Part shown: in pieces, positions 55,950 to 64,000 of the stretch
Layout of the letters: each line of letters starts with the position of its first letter
How positions within the stretch are numbered: position 1 is the first letter of the stretch
Source of the DNA: Campylobacter concisus
GTDB taxonomy: Bacteria; Campylobacterota; Campylobacteria; Campylobacterales; Campylobacteraceae
Assembly (NCBI RefSeq): GCF_003049735.1
Contig: NZ_PIRM01000003.1
Location: 1-64,000, forward strand
Length of the DNA: 64,000 bases
Reading direction: 5' to 3'
Notes under the pieces: generated by a model
Told to the model about the DNA's origin: nothing
Database searches by the model: none
The model's input: the letters and a program-made list of their open reading frames with translations, nothing else
Made by a program: the position numbers and the translations under genes

Positions 55950-56347
55950 ACGAACATCTCTCCTCACTTTTTGCATACACTTTGCCTTTTCATGTGACAT
56001 TTTTTTATGCACTAGTTGCCTGTAATGTGCTTTATTTAATACTTACTCAGTTTGGTAGCAATAGTAAAAACTATGTGCTTCGTATAAGATATTTTTTACC
56101 GATTTATCATATGCTACTTAGTTTTCTTACGCTTACTGGACTTATTTTATGGGCGTATTATGGATATGAGTTTAAATTTAATGCCATAAAAATGTTAATT
56201 ATCTTAATAATTTTAATCGCACTTAGTGCCATAGGTTTTAAAAGGCTAAAAATTTATGCAGTTAATGGTGACTTAGAAAAATTTAAAAAATTCGCCCTTA
56301 TTAAGGGTTTTTGCGATCTTATTTTAGTCTTAGTTGCAGGGATTTAG
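55946..56347 (+). CDS. Four-helix membrane protein (Cj0157c position)
   Basis: A 133-residue protein with four hydrophobic segments (HVTFFYALVACNVLYLILTQF, IYHMLLSFLTLTGLILWAYYGY, MLIILIILIALSAIGF, LIKGFCDLILVLVAGI). Its start has a 4-base overlap with the lipoprotein stop, and rsmE begins directly after its stop. It lies in the Cj0157c position. The family is not recognised by me. Confidence 0.7.
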   Translation: MNEHLSSLFAYTLPFHVTFFYALVACNVLYLILTQFGSNSKNYVLRIRYFLPIYHMLLSFLTLTGLILWAYYGYEFKFNAIKMLIILIILIALSAIGFKRLKIYAVNGDLEKFKKFALIKGFCDLILVLVAGI

Positions 56348-57004
56348 ATGAAATTTTTATATGATAAAAATGCAGGTAATGAAAGTTTAAAGATAGTAAA
56401 TGAAGCTTTTTTGCATATAAAAGCTAGAAGAATGCAAGCTGGTGAGCGAATAAGTGTTAGAAATTTACGAGACTTTAAAGAGTATATTTATGAAATTGAT
56501 GAGATTGATAGGCGAAGTGCGAGCTTAAGTCTTGTCTTTGCTAGCTTAAATGGTGAGCAAAAATTCGACTTTACGATCGCTTGGGCTATCGTCGATCCAA
56601 AGACGATCGAAAAGACATTACCATTTTTAAACGAACTTGGTGTTGGTAAAATAGCTTTTGTCTATACTAAATTTTCTCAAGCAAATTTTAAGATAGATAT
56701 TGAAAGGCTAAACTATATAAATGCTCTATCTTGCGAGCAGTGCGGACGAATATCGCTAATGGAGTTTGAAATTTACAAAAATTTAGATGACCTAATAAGC
56801 GTTTATAAAAATGTCTCGGCCATAAATTTTGGCGGTAAAAATTTAAATGAAAAAAAAGATGATGAAATTTTAATAATTGGTCCAGAGGGCGGATTTAACG
56901 AGGATGAGACGGCTAAATTTAAAAATAGCTACGGCCTAAATACAAAAAATATCTTAAGATCACAGACCGCGGTTATCTCAGTAGCGGCAAAATTCCTGGC
57001 TTAA
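56348..57004 (+). CDS. rsmE: 16S rRNA (uracil-1498-N3)-methyltransferase
   Basis: A 218-residue SPOUT methyltransferase that modifies U1498 of 16S rRNA. The C-terminal knot has IIGPEGGFNEDETAKF and LRSQTAVISVAAKF, the RsmE signatures. The N-terminal PUA-like part (HIKARRMQAGERISVRN) binds rRNA. It begins with no gap after the membrane protein stop. At 218 residues it is slightly shorter than the E. coli enzyme (243), with no motif missing. Confidence 0.93.
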   Translation: MKFLYDKNAGNESLKIVNEAFLHIKARRMQAGERISVRNLRDFKEYIYEIDEIDRRSASLSLVFASLNGEQKFDFTIAWAIVDPKTIEKTLPFLNELGVGKIAFVYTKFSQANFKIDIERLNYINALSCEQCGRISLMEFEIYKNLDDLISVYKNVSAINFGGKNLNEKKDDEILIIGPEGGFNEDETAKFKNSYGLNTKNILRSQTAVISVAAKFLA

Positions 57005-57031
57005 TTTATTTGATTTTTAGATTTCTTTTTA

Positions 57032-57037
57032 TATAAT
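57032..57037 (+). promoter_or_regulatory. -10 element for rpmE
   Basis: TATAAT in a T-rich context 51 bases upstream of the rpmE ATG, in the 83-bp gap after rsmE. An AAAGGA ribosome binding site follows. Confidence 0.5.
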
Positions 57038-57087
57038 CAGCAACTTTTAATGTAGATAATTAGCCCAAAAATAATAAAGGAAAAATG

Positions 57088-57288
57088 ATGAAAAAAGATA
57101 TCCATCCAGAATACGTAGATTGCACTGTAACTTGTGCTTGCGGAAACACTTTTAAAACAAAGTCAAACAAAAGCGAGATCAGAATTGACATTTGCGACAA
57201 GTGCCACCCATTTTTTACAGGCAGCGAAAAGATAGTTGACAGTGCCGGCCGTGTTGAGAAATTTAAGAAAAAATACGCTCAAAAATAA
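57088..57288 (+). CDS. rpmE: 50S ribosomal protein L31
   Basis: A 66-residue L31 of the zinc-binding type: cysteines in [13 protein letters not shown] and ICDKCHPF form the CxC...CxxC set, and [18 protein letters not shown] is the family signature. I start at the second of two adjacent ATGs (57088) because L31 starts MKKDIHPEY. The first, at 57085, adds only one Met and both share the same ribosome binding site. Confidence 0.95.
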
Positions 57289-57291
57289 GCC

Positions 57292-58107
57292 TTGCTCTAC
57301 TTTATTCCTACTCCAATAGGAAATTTAGAAGATATCTCACTTCGCGCGATTAGAATTTTGCGTGAATGTGAGATAGCTATTTGCGAAGATACAAGAGTCT
57401 GCAAAAGTCTTGTAAATCTGCTAAATGAACGCTTTGACGCAAGTATAAATATATCAAAATTTATTCCATTTCACACTCATAATGAAGATGACTTTTTCAC
57501 AAATTTAAGTGATGATTTTTTTAGCAAAAATGTAGCCTACATGAGCGATGCTGGTATGCCAGGTATCAGCGATCCTGGAGTAAGTCTAGTAAGATACGCT
57601 CAAAAAAATAACATTGAATATGAAATTTTAAGTGGAGCAAATGCTGCACTTTTAAGTGTAGTTGCAAGCGGACTTTGCGATAAGGAATTTGTCTTTTTAG
57701 GCTTTTTGCCAAATACTGGCAGAGATAGGTCTTTGGCTATCCAAAATGCTCTAAATTTAGCTTATCCAGCCGTTATTTACGAAAGTCCAAAACGCATACT
57801 AGGCTTAGTACAAAGCATCGCAAATCTAGAACCTGAGAGAGAAATTTTTGCCATAAAAGAGGCCACTAAAAAATTTGAGACTAAATTTAAAGAAAAGGCT
57901 CAAAATTTAGCTCAAATTTTAGAAAAAGCAAATTTAAGTGGAGAGTGGGCGGTTGTCATCTCAAAAAGTGACAGAACAGCCACTCAAAATATCACAAAAG
58001 ATGAGATACTTTCGCTTGATCTTGCTCCAAAAGTAAAAGCAAAATTGCTTAACAAAATAACTGGAGAAGATGTAAAAAAGATATATGATGAACTTACGAA
58101 AGCTTAA
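57292..58107 (+). CDS. rsmI: 16S rRNA (cytidine-1402-2'-O)-methyltransferase
   Basis: A 271-residue tetrapyrrole-methylase-fold enzyme that methylates C1402 of 16S rRNA. It begins LYFIPTPIGNLEDISLRAIRIL and has CEDTRVCKSL, YMSDAGMPGISDPG and YESPKRILGL, all RsmI signatures. The start is a TTG three bases after the rpmE stop, with no strong ribosome binding site, so translation is probably coupled to rpmE. The order rpmE-rsmI matches Cj0155c-Cj0154c. Confidence 0.93.
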   Translation: MLYFIPTPIGNLEDISLRAIRILRECEIAICEDTRVCKSLVNLLNERFDASINISKFIPFHTHNEDDFFTNLSDDFFSKNVAYMSDAGMPGISDPGVSLVRYAQKNNIEYEILSGANAALLSVVASGLCDKEFVFLGFLPNTGRDRSLAIQNALNLAYPAVIYESPKRILGLVQSIANLEPEREIFAIKEATKKFETKFKEKAQNLAQILEKANLSGEWAVVISKSDRTATQNITKDEILSLDLAPKVKAKLLNKITGEDVKKIYDELTKA

Positions 58108-58218
58108 ATTATAGGCTACAAAACTACTAAGCGATACTAAAACGAAAGTGTAAAATTTACTCTAGTTACATACAAAAATAAGTTAAATTTTAATTGACTT
58201 TAGCTACTATAAGTTACC

Positions 58219-58899
58219 ATGATAATATACGGAAAACAACTATTTTTACATATTTTGAACAAGCGACCACAGATATTAGAAGAGATATATCTCTCAAAAG
58301 AGTGTGACAAAAAACTCTTCTCTAAAATTTGTGGCACAGGCAAAAAAATCATCCGCGTGGATAATCAAAAAGCACAGTCTTTAGCTCGCGGTGGGAATCA
58401 TCAAGGTTTTTTAGCGAATGTTAGTGAGTTTGAATTTTCAGACATTGCTGAGCTTAAAAAGCTAAATTTTATCGCTATTCTTTATGGTATAAGCGATGTT
58501 GGCAATATCGGTGCTATCGCTAGAAGTGCCTATGCTCTAGGCTGCGAAGGTCTTGTGATAGTGGCAAAAAGTATAAATATGCAAGGTGTTTTAAGATCAA
58601 GTAGTGGCGCTGCTTATGAGATACCAATAGCAATTTTTGAAGACGGGCTTAGTTTGCTAAATGAACTAAAACAATTTGGTTTTAAAATTTATGCAACAGC
58701 AAGTAATGGCAAAAACGTAAAAGAGATGAGGTTTGCTGGTAAAAGAGCTTTGGTGATGGGCTCAGAGGGCGAAGGCATACCGCAAAAGGCTCTAGCAAAG
58801 TGTGATGAGTGTATTGGTATAAAGTTAAAAGAAGGCTGGGACTCCTTAAATGTAAGTGCAGCTTTTGCAATAATTTGTGACAGGATGATAGATGAATGA
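58219..58899 (+). CDS. TrmH/RlmB family RNA 2'-O-methyltransferase
   Basis: A 226-residue SPOUT methyltransferase of the RlmB group, which methylates G2251 of 23S rRNA. N-terminal substrate-binding domain, then the knot: ILYGISDVGNIGAIARSAYALG, LVMGSEGEGIPQKAL and SLNVSAAFAI are present. It lies where Cj0153c (annotated rRNA methylase) lies. Its end overlaps the next gene by 8 bases. The choice of RlmB over a tRNA TrmH enzyme is inference from length and context. Confidence 0.88.
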   Translation: MIIYGKQLFLHILNKRPQILEEIYLSKECDKKLFSKICGTGKKIIRVDNQKAQSLARGGNHQGFLANVSEFEFSDIAELKKLNFIAILYGISDVGNIGAIARSAYALGCEGLVIVAKSINMQGVLRSSSGAAYEIPIAIFEDGLSLLNELKQFGFKIYATASNGKNVKEMRFAGKRALVMGSEGEGIPQKALAKCDECIGIKLKEGWDSLNVSAAFAIICDRMIDE

Positions 58900-59833
58900 A
58901 TTAGAGAATTTAAAAGAGATAGGTATAAAGGAAATTTCACGTAAAACGCATATTGAGCCTACATTTTTACAATATATTTTTGATAAAAATTTTGAAAAAT
59001 TATCACGTTTAAATATTCGAGGCTATGCCAAGATTTTGCAACGTGAATATGATGTTGATTTGAGCGAGTTGCTCGCTGAATATGATGCCTTTATGCAAGA
59101 AAATACTCCAGATGAGAGTCACAAAACCAAAGTTACTCCAAAAATTTCTTCTTACACTCCAAAAGATATTACCATACAAAAACAAAGCGGTAGTGGCGGT
59201 GCTGGATTTTTATTTTGGTTCATCATTTTAGCTATTATCGCTGGCGGGGCATATCATTTTGATGCTTATAAATATATCGAGAATTTTTTATCGTTTTTAA
59301 ATGATGAGAATAAAAGCGTGAGCTATTCGCAGTCAAGTATAGTAAATGAGGTGAAGAAAAATATCATCGATACAAATATCACCATCTCTCAAAATAGCCC
59401 TAAAATAGAAGCAAACGTATCAAGTGTGAAAATTTCAGCTCCAGTTGAGCAAAATGTGACAACAAGTCCTGCAAACATGGAGCAAAACGCTATGAAGCCA
59501 AGCATGGTGGCTCAGCCAGCTCCTAAGATAGAGCAAAACATTACAAAGCCACTAAATGAGGCGGTCATTACGCCAAAACAACGTGTATGGATAGGCATCA
59601 TTAACCTTGAAAATGGTCAAAAAGTATCAAACGACACAAGTAAAAGCATAAATATAAATTTAGACCAAAGACAGCTCGTAGTTTGCGGAAATGGCAACAT
59701 TGAGCTAAAGATCGGTGATAAGGTGACAAAATATAATCCAAGCCGTCCAGCTAGATTTTTAGTAGAAAATGGAGAGATGAAATTTGTGAGTTATGATGAG
59801 TTTGTAGAACTTAACAAGGGCAAATCTTGGTAA
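58892..59833 (+). CDS. RodZ-like HTH membrane protein
   Basis: A 313-residue protein with an N-terminal helix-turn-helix (about residues 8-65, IKEISRKTHIEPTFLQYI), one membrane helix (about 108-124, FLFWFIILAIIAGGAYHF), a low-complexity periplasmic linker and a C-terminal domain (RVWIGIINLENGQKV, GNIELKIGDK, then NPSRPARFLVENGEMKFV). This is the RodZ layout, but no MreB-binding features can be checked. It matches Cj0152c. Its end overlaps the next ORF start by 7 bases. Confidence 0.72.
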   Translation: MNELENLKEIGIKEISRKTHIEPTFLQYIFDKNFEKLSRLNIRGYAKILQREYDVDLSELLAEYDAFMQENTPDESHKTKVTPKISSYTPKDITIQKQSGSGGAGFLFWFIILAIIAGGAYHFDAYKYIENFLSFLNDENKSVSYSQSSIVNEVKKNIIDTNITISQNSPKIEANVSSVKISAPVEQNVTTSPANMEQNAMKPSMVAQPAPKIEQNITKPLNEAVITPKQRVWIGIINLENGQKVSNDTSKSININLDQRQLVVCGNGNIELKIGDKVTKYNPSRPARFLVENGEMKFVSYDEFVELNKGKSW

Positions 59834-60609
59834 GAAAAATAGCGATTTTCACCGCTTTTAGTGTATTTGCCTATGCTTTTAGCTTACAAACTAGTGCAAG
59901 TGCTTTAAGCAATGCTGAAAATGTGCAAATCTCTTTAGAAAATTTAGACCAAAATGGCTCACTCAATGTCAGTGAGCTAGTATCAAGATTAAAACAAAAC
60001 TCAAGTTACGATAGCATTTCATTTGGTTCAAATAGTTTGAATTTAAAATTTATAAGTGAGCAAAAGGTTCCTTCTACATTATTTGTAAAATCAATAAATT
60101 CAACTCTAGACGATGCCAATATAAGTATTTCAAGGATAAATTCTCTAAAAAATGGAGATCAAATTTCTTATGGAATTTCGGCCATAAAAAATGGTGGAAT
60201 AGATCCAAGTTTATTAAGCTTAGCACTTAGTCAAAGCGGTTTTAGAATTTTAGGATTTGATAGGGTTGATGGGAATTTAGAGATATTTTTAGATGCTCAG
60301 AATATGATCCTTAAGGCTACAAAGGTAAATTTTGACGAAGAGACGCCACTTTTAAAAAGCAGTGGTACTTATTTTGTTGATGTTGAGGGTGCAAGTAGTC
60401 TGGATATCGCATCAAAAGAGTCAAATAGATGGATGCCACTTGTTAGGATTTATGATAAAAATTTAAATCAGATTGACTCTATAAAAGATGAGCAAGCAAA
60501 AACCGCCGTTTCTATAAATTTAGCAATAGGCGCAAAATACGCATTAATTAGCGATAATGTTGATATAAATAATATAAAAAATGAGATAATTATCAAGCTT
60601 ATAAAATAG
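59827..60609 (+). CDS. Periplasmic protein (Cj0151c position)
   Basis: A 260-residue exported protein with a Sec signal peptide (MVRKIAIFTAFSVFAYAFSLQTSASA). The mature part is beta-rich with repeated short Ser/Asn stretches and no known motif. The start is a TTG at 59827 inside the end of the RodZ-like gene. The overlap of 7 bases suggests translational coupling. Same position as Cj0151c. Function unknown; an envelope role is likely from the neighbour. Confidence 0.7.
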   Translation: MVRKIAIFTAFSVFAYAFSLQTSASALSNAENVQISLENLDQNGSLNVSELVSRLKQNSSYDSISFGSNSLNLKFISEQKVPSTLFVKSINSTLDDANISISRINSLKNGDQISYGISAIKNGGIDPSLLSLALSQSGFRILGFDRVDGNLEIFLDAQNMILKATKVNFDEETPLLKSSGTYFVDVEGASSLDIASKESNRWMPLVRIYDKNLNQIDSIKDEQAKTAVSINLAIGAKYALISDNVDINNIKNEIIIKLIK

Positions 60610-60618
60610 GAGTAAGCA

Positions 60619-61827
60619 GTGTTTGATGAGATAAGATTTAATACAATTGAGCGTTTGCCAAACTACGTTTTTGCCGAAGTAAATGCAATAAAAATGGCTG
60701 CACGAAGAGCTGGCGAGGACATCATCGACTTTTCTATGGGTAATCCTGAGGGCAGAACACCGCAGCACATTGTCGATAAACTATGCGAAAGTGCGCAAAA
60801 GGACAAGACTCACGGCTACTCAGCCAGTGCTGGAATTTACAAGCTCCGCCTTGCCATTTGCAACTGGTACAAAAGAAAATACGGCGTAAATTTAGACCCA
60901 GATACCGAAGCAGTCGCCACGATGGGTAGCAAAGAGGGCTTTGTTCACTTAGCTCAAGCCGTGATAAACCCAGGCGATGTGGCTATCGTGCCTGACCCTG
61001 CTTATCCGATACACACGCAAGCGTTTTTATTTGCTGGCGGAAGTGTCGCAAAGATGCCACTTTACTATAATGATAAATTTGAGCTAGATGAGAATAAATT
61101 TTTTGAAAATTTGATCCAAACTATACACGCAAGCTCACCAAAGCCAAAATACGTAGTCGTAAATTTCCCTCACAATCCAACGACCGTGACAGTGCAAAAG
61201 AGCTTTTACGAGCGCCTTGTAAGTATTGCAAAACAAGAGAGATTTTACGTTATCTCTGACATCGCCTACGCTGATCTTACATTTGATGGCTACAAAACGC
61301 CAAGTATCTTTGAGGTTGATAGTGCAAAAGACGTTGCAGTCGAGTGCTATACACTTTCAAAAAGCTATAACATGGCTGGCTGGAGAGTTGGCTTTATGTG
61401 TGGAAATAAAAGGCTTTGTGCAGCACTTAAAAAGATAAAATCATGGGTTGATTACGGCATGTTTACACCGATCCAGGTGGCTGCCACAGTCGCACTTGAT
61501 GGTGATCAAAGCTGTGTTGAAGAGATACGCCAAATTTATGAAAAAAGAAGAGATGTGATGATAGAGGCCTTTGCTCAGGCTGGTTGGGAGCTTAAAAAAC
61601 CAAGCTCTAGTATGTTTATCTGGGCGAAACTTCCGCCAAAGGTTAGTCATCTGGGCAGCCTTGAGTTTTCAAAGCAGCTTCTTACAAAAGCATCGGTTGC
61701 CGTTAGCCCGGGTATTGGTTTTGGCGAGGGCGGAAACGACTATGTGCGTCTAGCTCTTATCGAAAATGAAAATAGGATAAGACAAGCAGCAAGAAATATA
61801 AAAAAATATTTGAAAGAATTTGAATGA
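60619..61827 (+). CDS. PLP aminotransferase, class I/II (AlaC-like)
   Basis: A 402-residue fold-type I aminotransferase. The PLP lysine is in TLSKSYNMAGWRVGFMCG, preceded by HNPTTV and SDIAYADLTFDG. YSASAGIYKLRLAICNWY and TMGSKEGFVHL resemble the AlaC and LL-diaminopimelate groups. It lies directly before hom with a 4-base overlap, so a role in aspartate-family or alanine transamination is likely, but the substrate is not certain. The start is a GTG at 60619 with GAGTAAG upstream. Confidence 0.88.
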   Translation: MFDEIRFNTIERLPNYVFAEVNAIKMAARRAGEDIIDFSMGNPEGRTPQHIVDKLCESAQKDKTHGYSASAGIYKLRLAICNWYKRKYGVNLDPDTEAVATMGSKEGFVHLAQAVINPGDVAIVPDPAYPIHTQAFLFAGGSVAKMPLYYNDKFELDENKFFENLIQTIHASSPKPKYVVVNFPHNPTTVTVQKSFYERLVSIAKQERFYVISDIAYADLTFDGYKTPSIFEVDSAKDVAVECYTLSKSYNMAGWRVGFMCGNKRLCAALKKIKSWVDYGMFTPIQVAATVALDGDQSCVEEIRQIYEKRRDVMIEAFAQAGWELKKPSSSMFIWAKLPPKVSHLGSLEFSKQLLTKASVAVSPGIGFGEGGNDYVRLALIENENRIRQAARNIKKYLKEFE

Positions 61828-63086
61828 ATGTAGCGATATTGGGCGTTGGAACAGTTGGTGAGTCAGTTGCTAAAATTTTACTAAAAAACAAAAAACTAAT
61901 CGCAGCAAGAAGTGGCGAGGAGATCGTGCCAGTCATCGGAGTGGTTAGAAATTTAAATAAAAAAAGAGACGCTAGCATCCCTTTGACTGACGATATAAAT
62001 AGCGTTATAAACCGCGATGATATCGATGTTTTTGTCGAACTTATGGGTGGTGTGGAAGAGCCTTTTAGGGTTGTGAGTGAAATTTTAAAGCGAAAAAAAG
62101 CAGTCGTAACAGCGAACAAAGCACTCCTTGCCTATCATAGATACGCCCTACAAAATTTAGCCAAAAATATACCATTTGGCTTTGAAGCAAGTGTGGCTGG
62201 TGGCATACCGATCATTAGAGCCTTAAGGGAAGGCTTAAGCGCAAACCATATCGTTAGTATAAATGGCATACTTAACGGAACTAGTAACTTTATCCTAACC
62301 TCGATGATGGACGAGGGTTCAAATTTTAAAGACGCACTTAAAAAGGCGCAAGAGCTTGGGTATGCCGAGGCTGATCCAACATTTGATGTGGGTGGCTTTG
62401 ATACGGCTCATAAGCTGCTTATCCTAGCAAGCATCGCATACGGTGTACATGGCGATCCAGAGGATATCTTGATCGAAGGGATACAAGGTATCACACCAGA
62501 AGATATATTTTTTGCAAAAGATTTCGAATACTCAATAAAACTTCTGGCCATTGCCAAAAAAAGTGAGGGTAAAATCGAGCTACGTGTGCATCCAGCGCTT
62601 GTGCCACAAAATAAAATGATAGCAAAGGCAAGTGGTGTGACAAATGCGATCAGTGTCGTTGGCGAGGTCGTTGGCGAGACGATGTACTATGGGCCTGGAG
62701 CTGGTGGCGATGCAACGGCAAGTGCGGTGATCAGCGATCTTATCGACATCGCAAGAGATAGTAAGTCACCAATGCTAGGATATAAAGCACCTTTTGAATT
62801 AAATACGCTTGAGCTACTTGATCGCGATAGGATAAAGACGAAGTACTACTTTAGATTAAAAGTCGAAGATAAAATGGGTGTGCTAGCAAAGATCACAAAT
62901 TTAATGAGCGAAAATAACTTATCGATCGATAGCATACTTCAAAAACCAAAAGATGAGAGCGAATTTGCGGTATTGTTTTTTACGACACATACAAGTCTTG
63001 AGGCTGATGTAAGAAGGACAATTGAAATTTTAAAAGAGCAAGAGTATATAAAAGAAGAGCCATTTATGATGAGGATCGAGGAGTAG
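61824..63086 (+). CDS. hom: Homoserine dehydrogenase
   Basis: A 420-residue NAD(P)-dependent enzyme that reduces aspartate semialdehyde to homoserine on the way to threonine and methionine. N-terminal Rossmann motif ILGVGTVGESVAKIL, catalytic region GILNGTSNFILTSMMDEG, then YAEADPTFDVGGFDTAHK. The C-terminal ACT domain (about 345-420, VEDKMGVLAKITNLMSENNLSIDSILQ) is complete and usually gives threonine feedback. Overlaps the aminotransferase by 4 bases. Confidence 0.95.
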   Translation: MNVAILGVGTVGESVAKILLKNKKLIAARSGEEIVPVIGVVRNLNKKRDASIPLTDDINSVINRDDIDVFVELMGGVEEPFRVVSEILKRKKAVVTANKALLAYHRYALQNLAKNIPFGFEASVAGGIPIIRALREGLSANHIVSINGILNGTSNFILTSMMDEGSNFKDALKKAQELGYAEADPTFDVGGFDTAHKLLILASIAYGVHGDPEDILIEGIQGITPEDIFFAKDFEYSIKLLAIAKKSEGKIELRVHPALVPQNKMIAKASGVTNAISVVGEVVGETMYYGPGAGGDATASAVISDLIDIARDSKSPMLGYKAPFELNTLELLDRDRIKTKYYFRLKVEDKMGVLAKITNLMSENNLSIDSILQKPKDESEFAVLFFTTHTSLEADVRRTIEILKEQEYIKEEPFMMRIEE

Positions 63087-63087
63087 T

Positions 63088-63429
63088 TTGGGGCTAAAAG
63101 AGTATCTCTTTGGCAAAAGCTCAGAAGATAGGGCATGCGAATTTTTACAAAAGCTCGGTTTTATCATTTTAGAGAGAAATTTTCACTCTAAATTTGGCGA
63201 GATCGACATCATTGCACTAAGTAGTGATAAAATTTTACACTTTATAGAGGTAAAAGCAACTAGCGGAGAATACGAGGCAGAATATAGACTAAATAAGGCA
63301 AAATATATAAAAATTTTAAAAACTATAAATTTTTATATGATGAAAAATGAGCCAAATAGAGATTTCCAAGTCGATTTGCTCGTCATAAAAAATGAAGATT
63401 TAGAACTGATAGAAAATATTAGTTTATAA
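63088..63429 (+). CDS. YraN/UPF0102 family nuclease-fold protein
   Basis: A 113-residue protein with the UPF0102 pattern: GLKEYLFGKSSEDRACEFLQKLGFIILERNFHSKFGEIDIIA, then HFIEVKATSG (the PD-(D/E)xK active site acids and lysine). Members resemble Holliday junction resolvases but the true role is not settled. The start is a TTG one base after the hom stop, with GAGGAG close upstream. Same position as Cj0148c. Confidence 0.9.
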   Translation: MGLKEYLFGKSSEDRACEFLQKLGFIILERNFHSKFGEIDIIALSSDKILHFIEVKATSGEYEAEYRLNKAKYIKILKTINFYMMKNEPNRDFQVDLLVIKNEDLELIENISL

Positions 63430-63467
63430 TAAAATTTATTATTTAGATAAAATTTAAATTTAATTTG

Positions 63468-63473
63468 TATAAT
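63468..63473 (+). promoter_or_regulatory. -10 element for trxA
   Basis: TTTG followed by TATAAT, an extended Campylobacter-type -10, 29 bases upstream of the trxA ATG. An AAGGAG ribosome binding site follows. Confidence 0.6.
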
Positions 63474-63501
63474 TGCCACATTTTAAAAATAAGGAGAAAA
63501 A

Positions 63502-63816
63502 ATGGGAAAATACATCGAACTTACAAAAGAAAATTTTGATGTTACAAAAGAAGGCGTTGCTTTAGTAGACTTTTGGGCTCCATGGTGCGGACCTTGCCGT
63601 ATGCTAGCTCCAGTGATCGAAGAACTTGCTGAAGACTTTGACGGCAAAGCAAAAATTTGCAAGGTAAACACTGATGAAGTGCAAGATCTTGCAGTTGAGT
63701 TTGGCATCAGATCGATCCCAACATTGCTATTTTTCAAAAATGGCGAGCTAGTTGAACAAATGGTCGGTGCACAGTCAAAACAAGCCTTAACTGACAAACT
63801 AAATTCGCTTCTTTAA
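63502..63816 (+). CDS. trxA: Thioredoxin
   Basis: A 104-residue thioredoxin with the active site WCGPC (Cys29 and Cys32) in VDFWAPWCGPCRM and the cis-proline in IRSIPTLLFFKNGE. It reduces disulfides in the cytoplasm. Length and motifs are complete. A perfect AAGGAG ribosome binding site precedes the ATG. The order after hom and yraN matches Cj0147c. The stop shares one base with the next gene start (TAATG). Confidence 0.97.
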   Translation: MGKYIELTKENFDVTKEGVALVDFWAPWCGPCRMLAPVIEELAEDFDGKAKICKVNTDEVQDLAVEFGIRSIPTLLFFKNGELVEQMVGAQSKQALTDKLNSLL

Positions 63817-64000
63817 TGAGCGAAAAAAGAAGAGGAAGTCTGCTTCCTCTTATATATATATTTGGTTCATTTTTTGGTGCAGCTATGATAGCAGCTGCAT
63901 TTGCGTATAGTAACTATCGTTTTTCACAATATAAATTTGTTGATTTTGCGAAGCTAGTTTTCTACGAAAAAAGCGAAATTTTTACTCCAAAAGAGCCAAA
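63816..64000 (+). CDS. Membrane protein of unknown function, cut by window end
   Basis: The first 61 or so codons of a gene coupled to trxA (ATG shares one base with the stop). It starts MSEKRRGSLLPLIYIFGSF, with a hydrophobic helix of about 22 residues (residues 9-32), then YSNYRFSQYKFVDFAKLVFYEKS. It does not look like thioredoxin reductase, which follows trxA in C. jejuni. The frame stays open to the window end. Confidence 0.65.
   Translation, partial: MSEKRRGSLLPLIYIFGSFFGAAMIAAAFAYSNYRFSQYKFVDFAKLVFYEKSEIFTPKEP

Noticed and set aside
58193..58218. TTGACT promoter directly before the RlmB-like gene
   Set aside because: A -10 box at the proper spacing would fall on the start codon, so this cannot be the promoter of that start.

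Overview
The window is a low-GC epsilonproteobacterial chromosome segment that I read as Campylobacter, probably close to the C. concisus/C. curvus group. The genus call rests on gene order and content: a complex I operon that lacks NuoE/NuoF and has two small unrelated proteins in their place, followed by pflA; a block ordered like C. jejuni Cj0365c-Cj0374 (cmeC, cmeB, cmeA, cmeR, ccoG, rpsU, UPF0323 lipoprotein, glutathionylspermidine-synthase-like protein, 2-hydroxyacid dehydrogenase, yajQ); and a block ordered like Cj0147c-Cj0166 (trxA, yraN, hom, aminotransferase, two envelope proteins, rlmB-like, rsmI, rpmE, rsmE, queD, queE, moaA, ubiA-like, miaA). The species call is inference.

Layout. 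1-354: three tRNA genes (Asp truncated by the window edge, Lys-CUU, Glu-CUC). 355-937: AT-rich DNA with no gene seen. 938-16744: pflA and the 14-cistron complex I operon on the minus strand, mostly joined by 4-base ATGA overlaps. 16850-19847: a radical SAM (HemN-like) gene coupled to a frameshifted cyclic-peptide-type ABC exporter. 20032-22173: a multi-pass membrane protein and a DUF2314-ankyrin protein. 22174-22502: non-coding, with three decayed 57-bp repeats and a 60-bp palindromic element. 22503-27460: the yajQ to rpsU block on the minus strand. 27599-35611: ccoG, cmeR, the CmeABC-type multidrug efflux operon with a recognisable CmeR operator, and a small membrane protein.

35617-46755 is an accessory island, more AT-rich than its flanks, sitting at a break in synteny. 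It holds three tandem paralogous lipoproteins, a 1170-residue protein with an alpha/beta-hydrolase lipase motif and a C-terminal Cys-rich PAAR-like segment, a 1267-residue protein of unknown family, and a 450-residue membrane-anchored protein. Between and after them lie broken copies of the same genes: a 45-codon stub of the lipase gene, a microhomology junction, and a chimeric 49-codon remnant. I interpret the locus as a secreted (type VI-like) lipase effector with duplicated lipoprotein immunity genes. This is the best candidate in the window for an undescribed system.

46979-49180: nifS-nifU for iron-sulfur cluster assembly. 49211-51303: miaA and an FAD oxidoreductase on the minus strand. 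51394-63429: a long plus-strand run of housekeeping genes for menaquinone prenylation, molybdopterin, queuosine, rRNA modification, ribosomal protein L31, homoserine and amino-acid metabolism. The window ends with trxA and the first 61 codons of an unidentified membrane protein.
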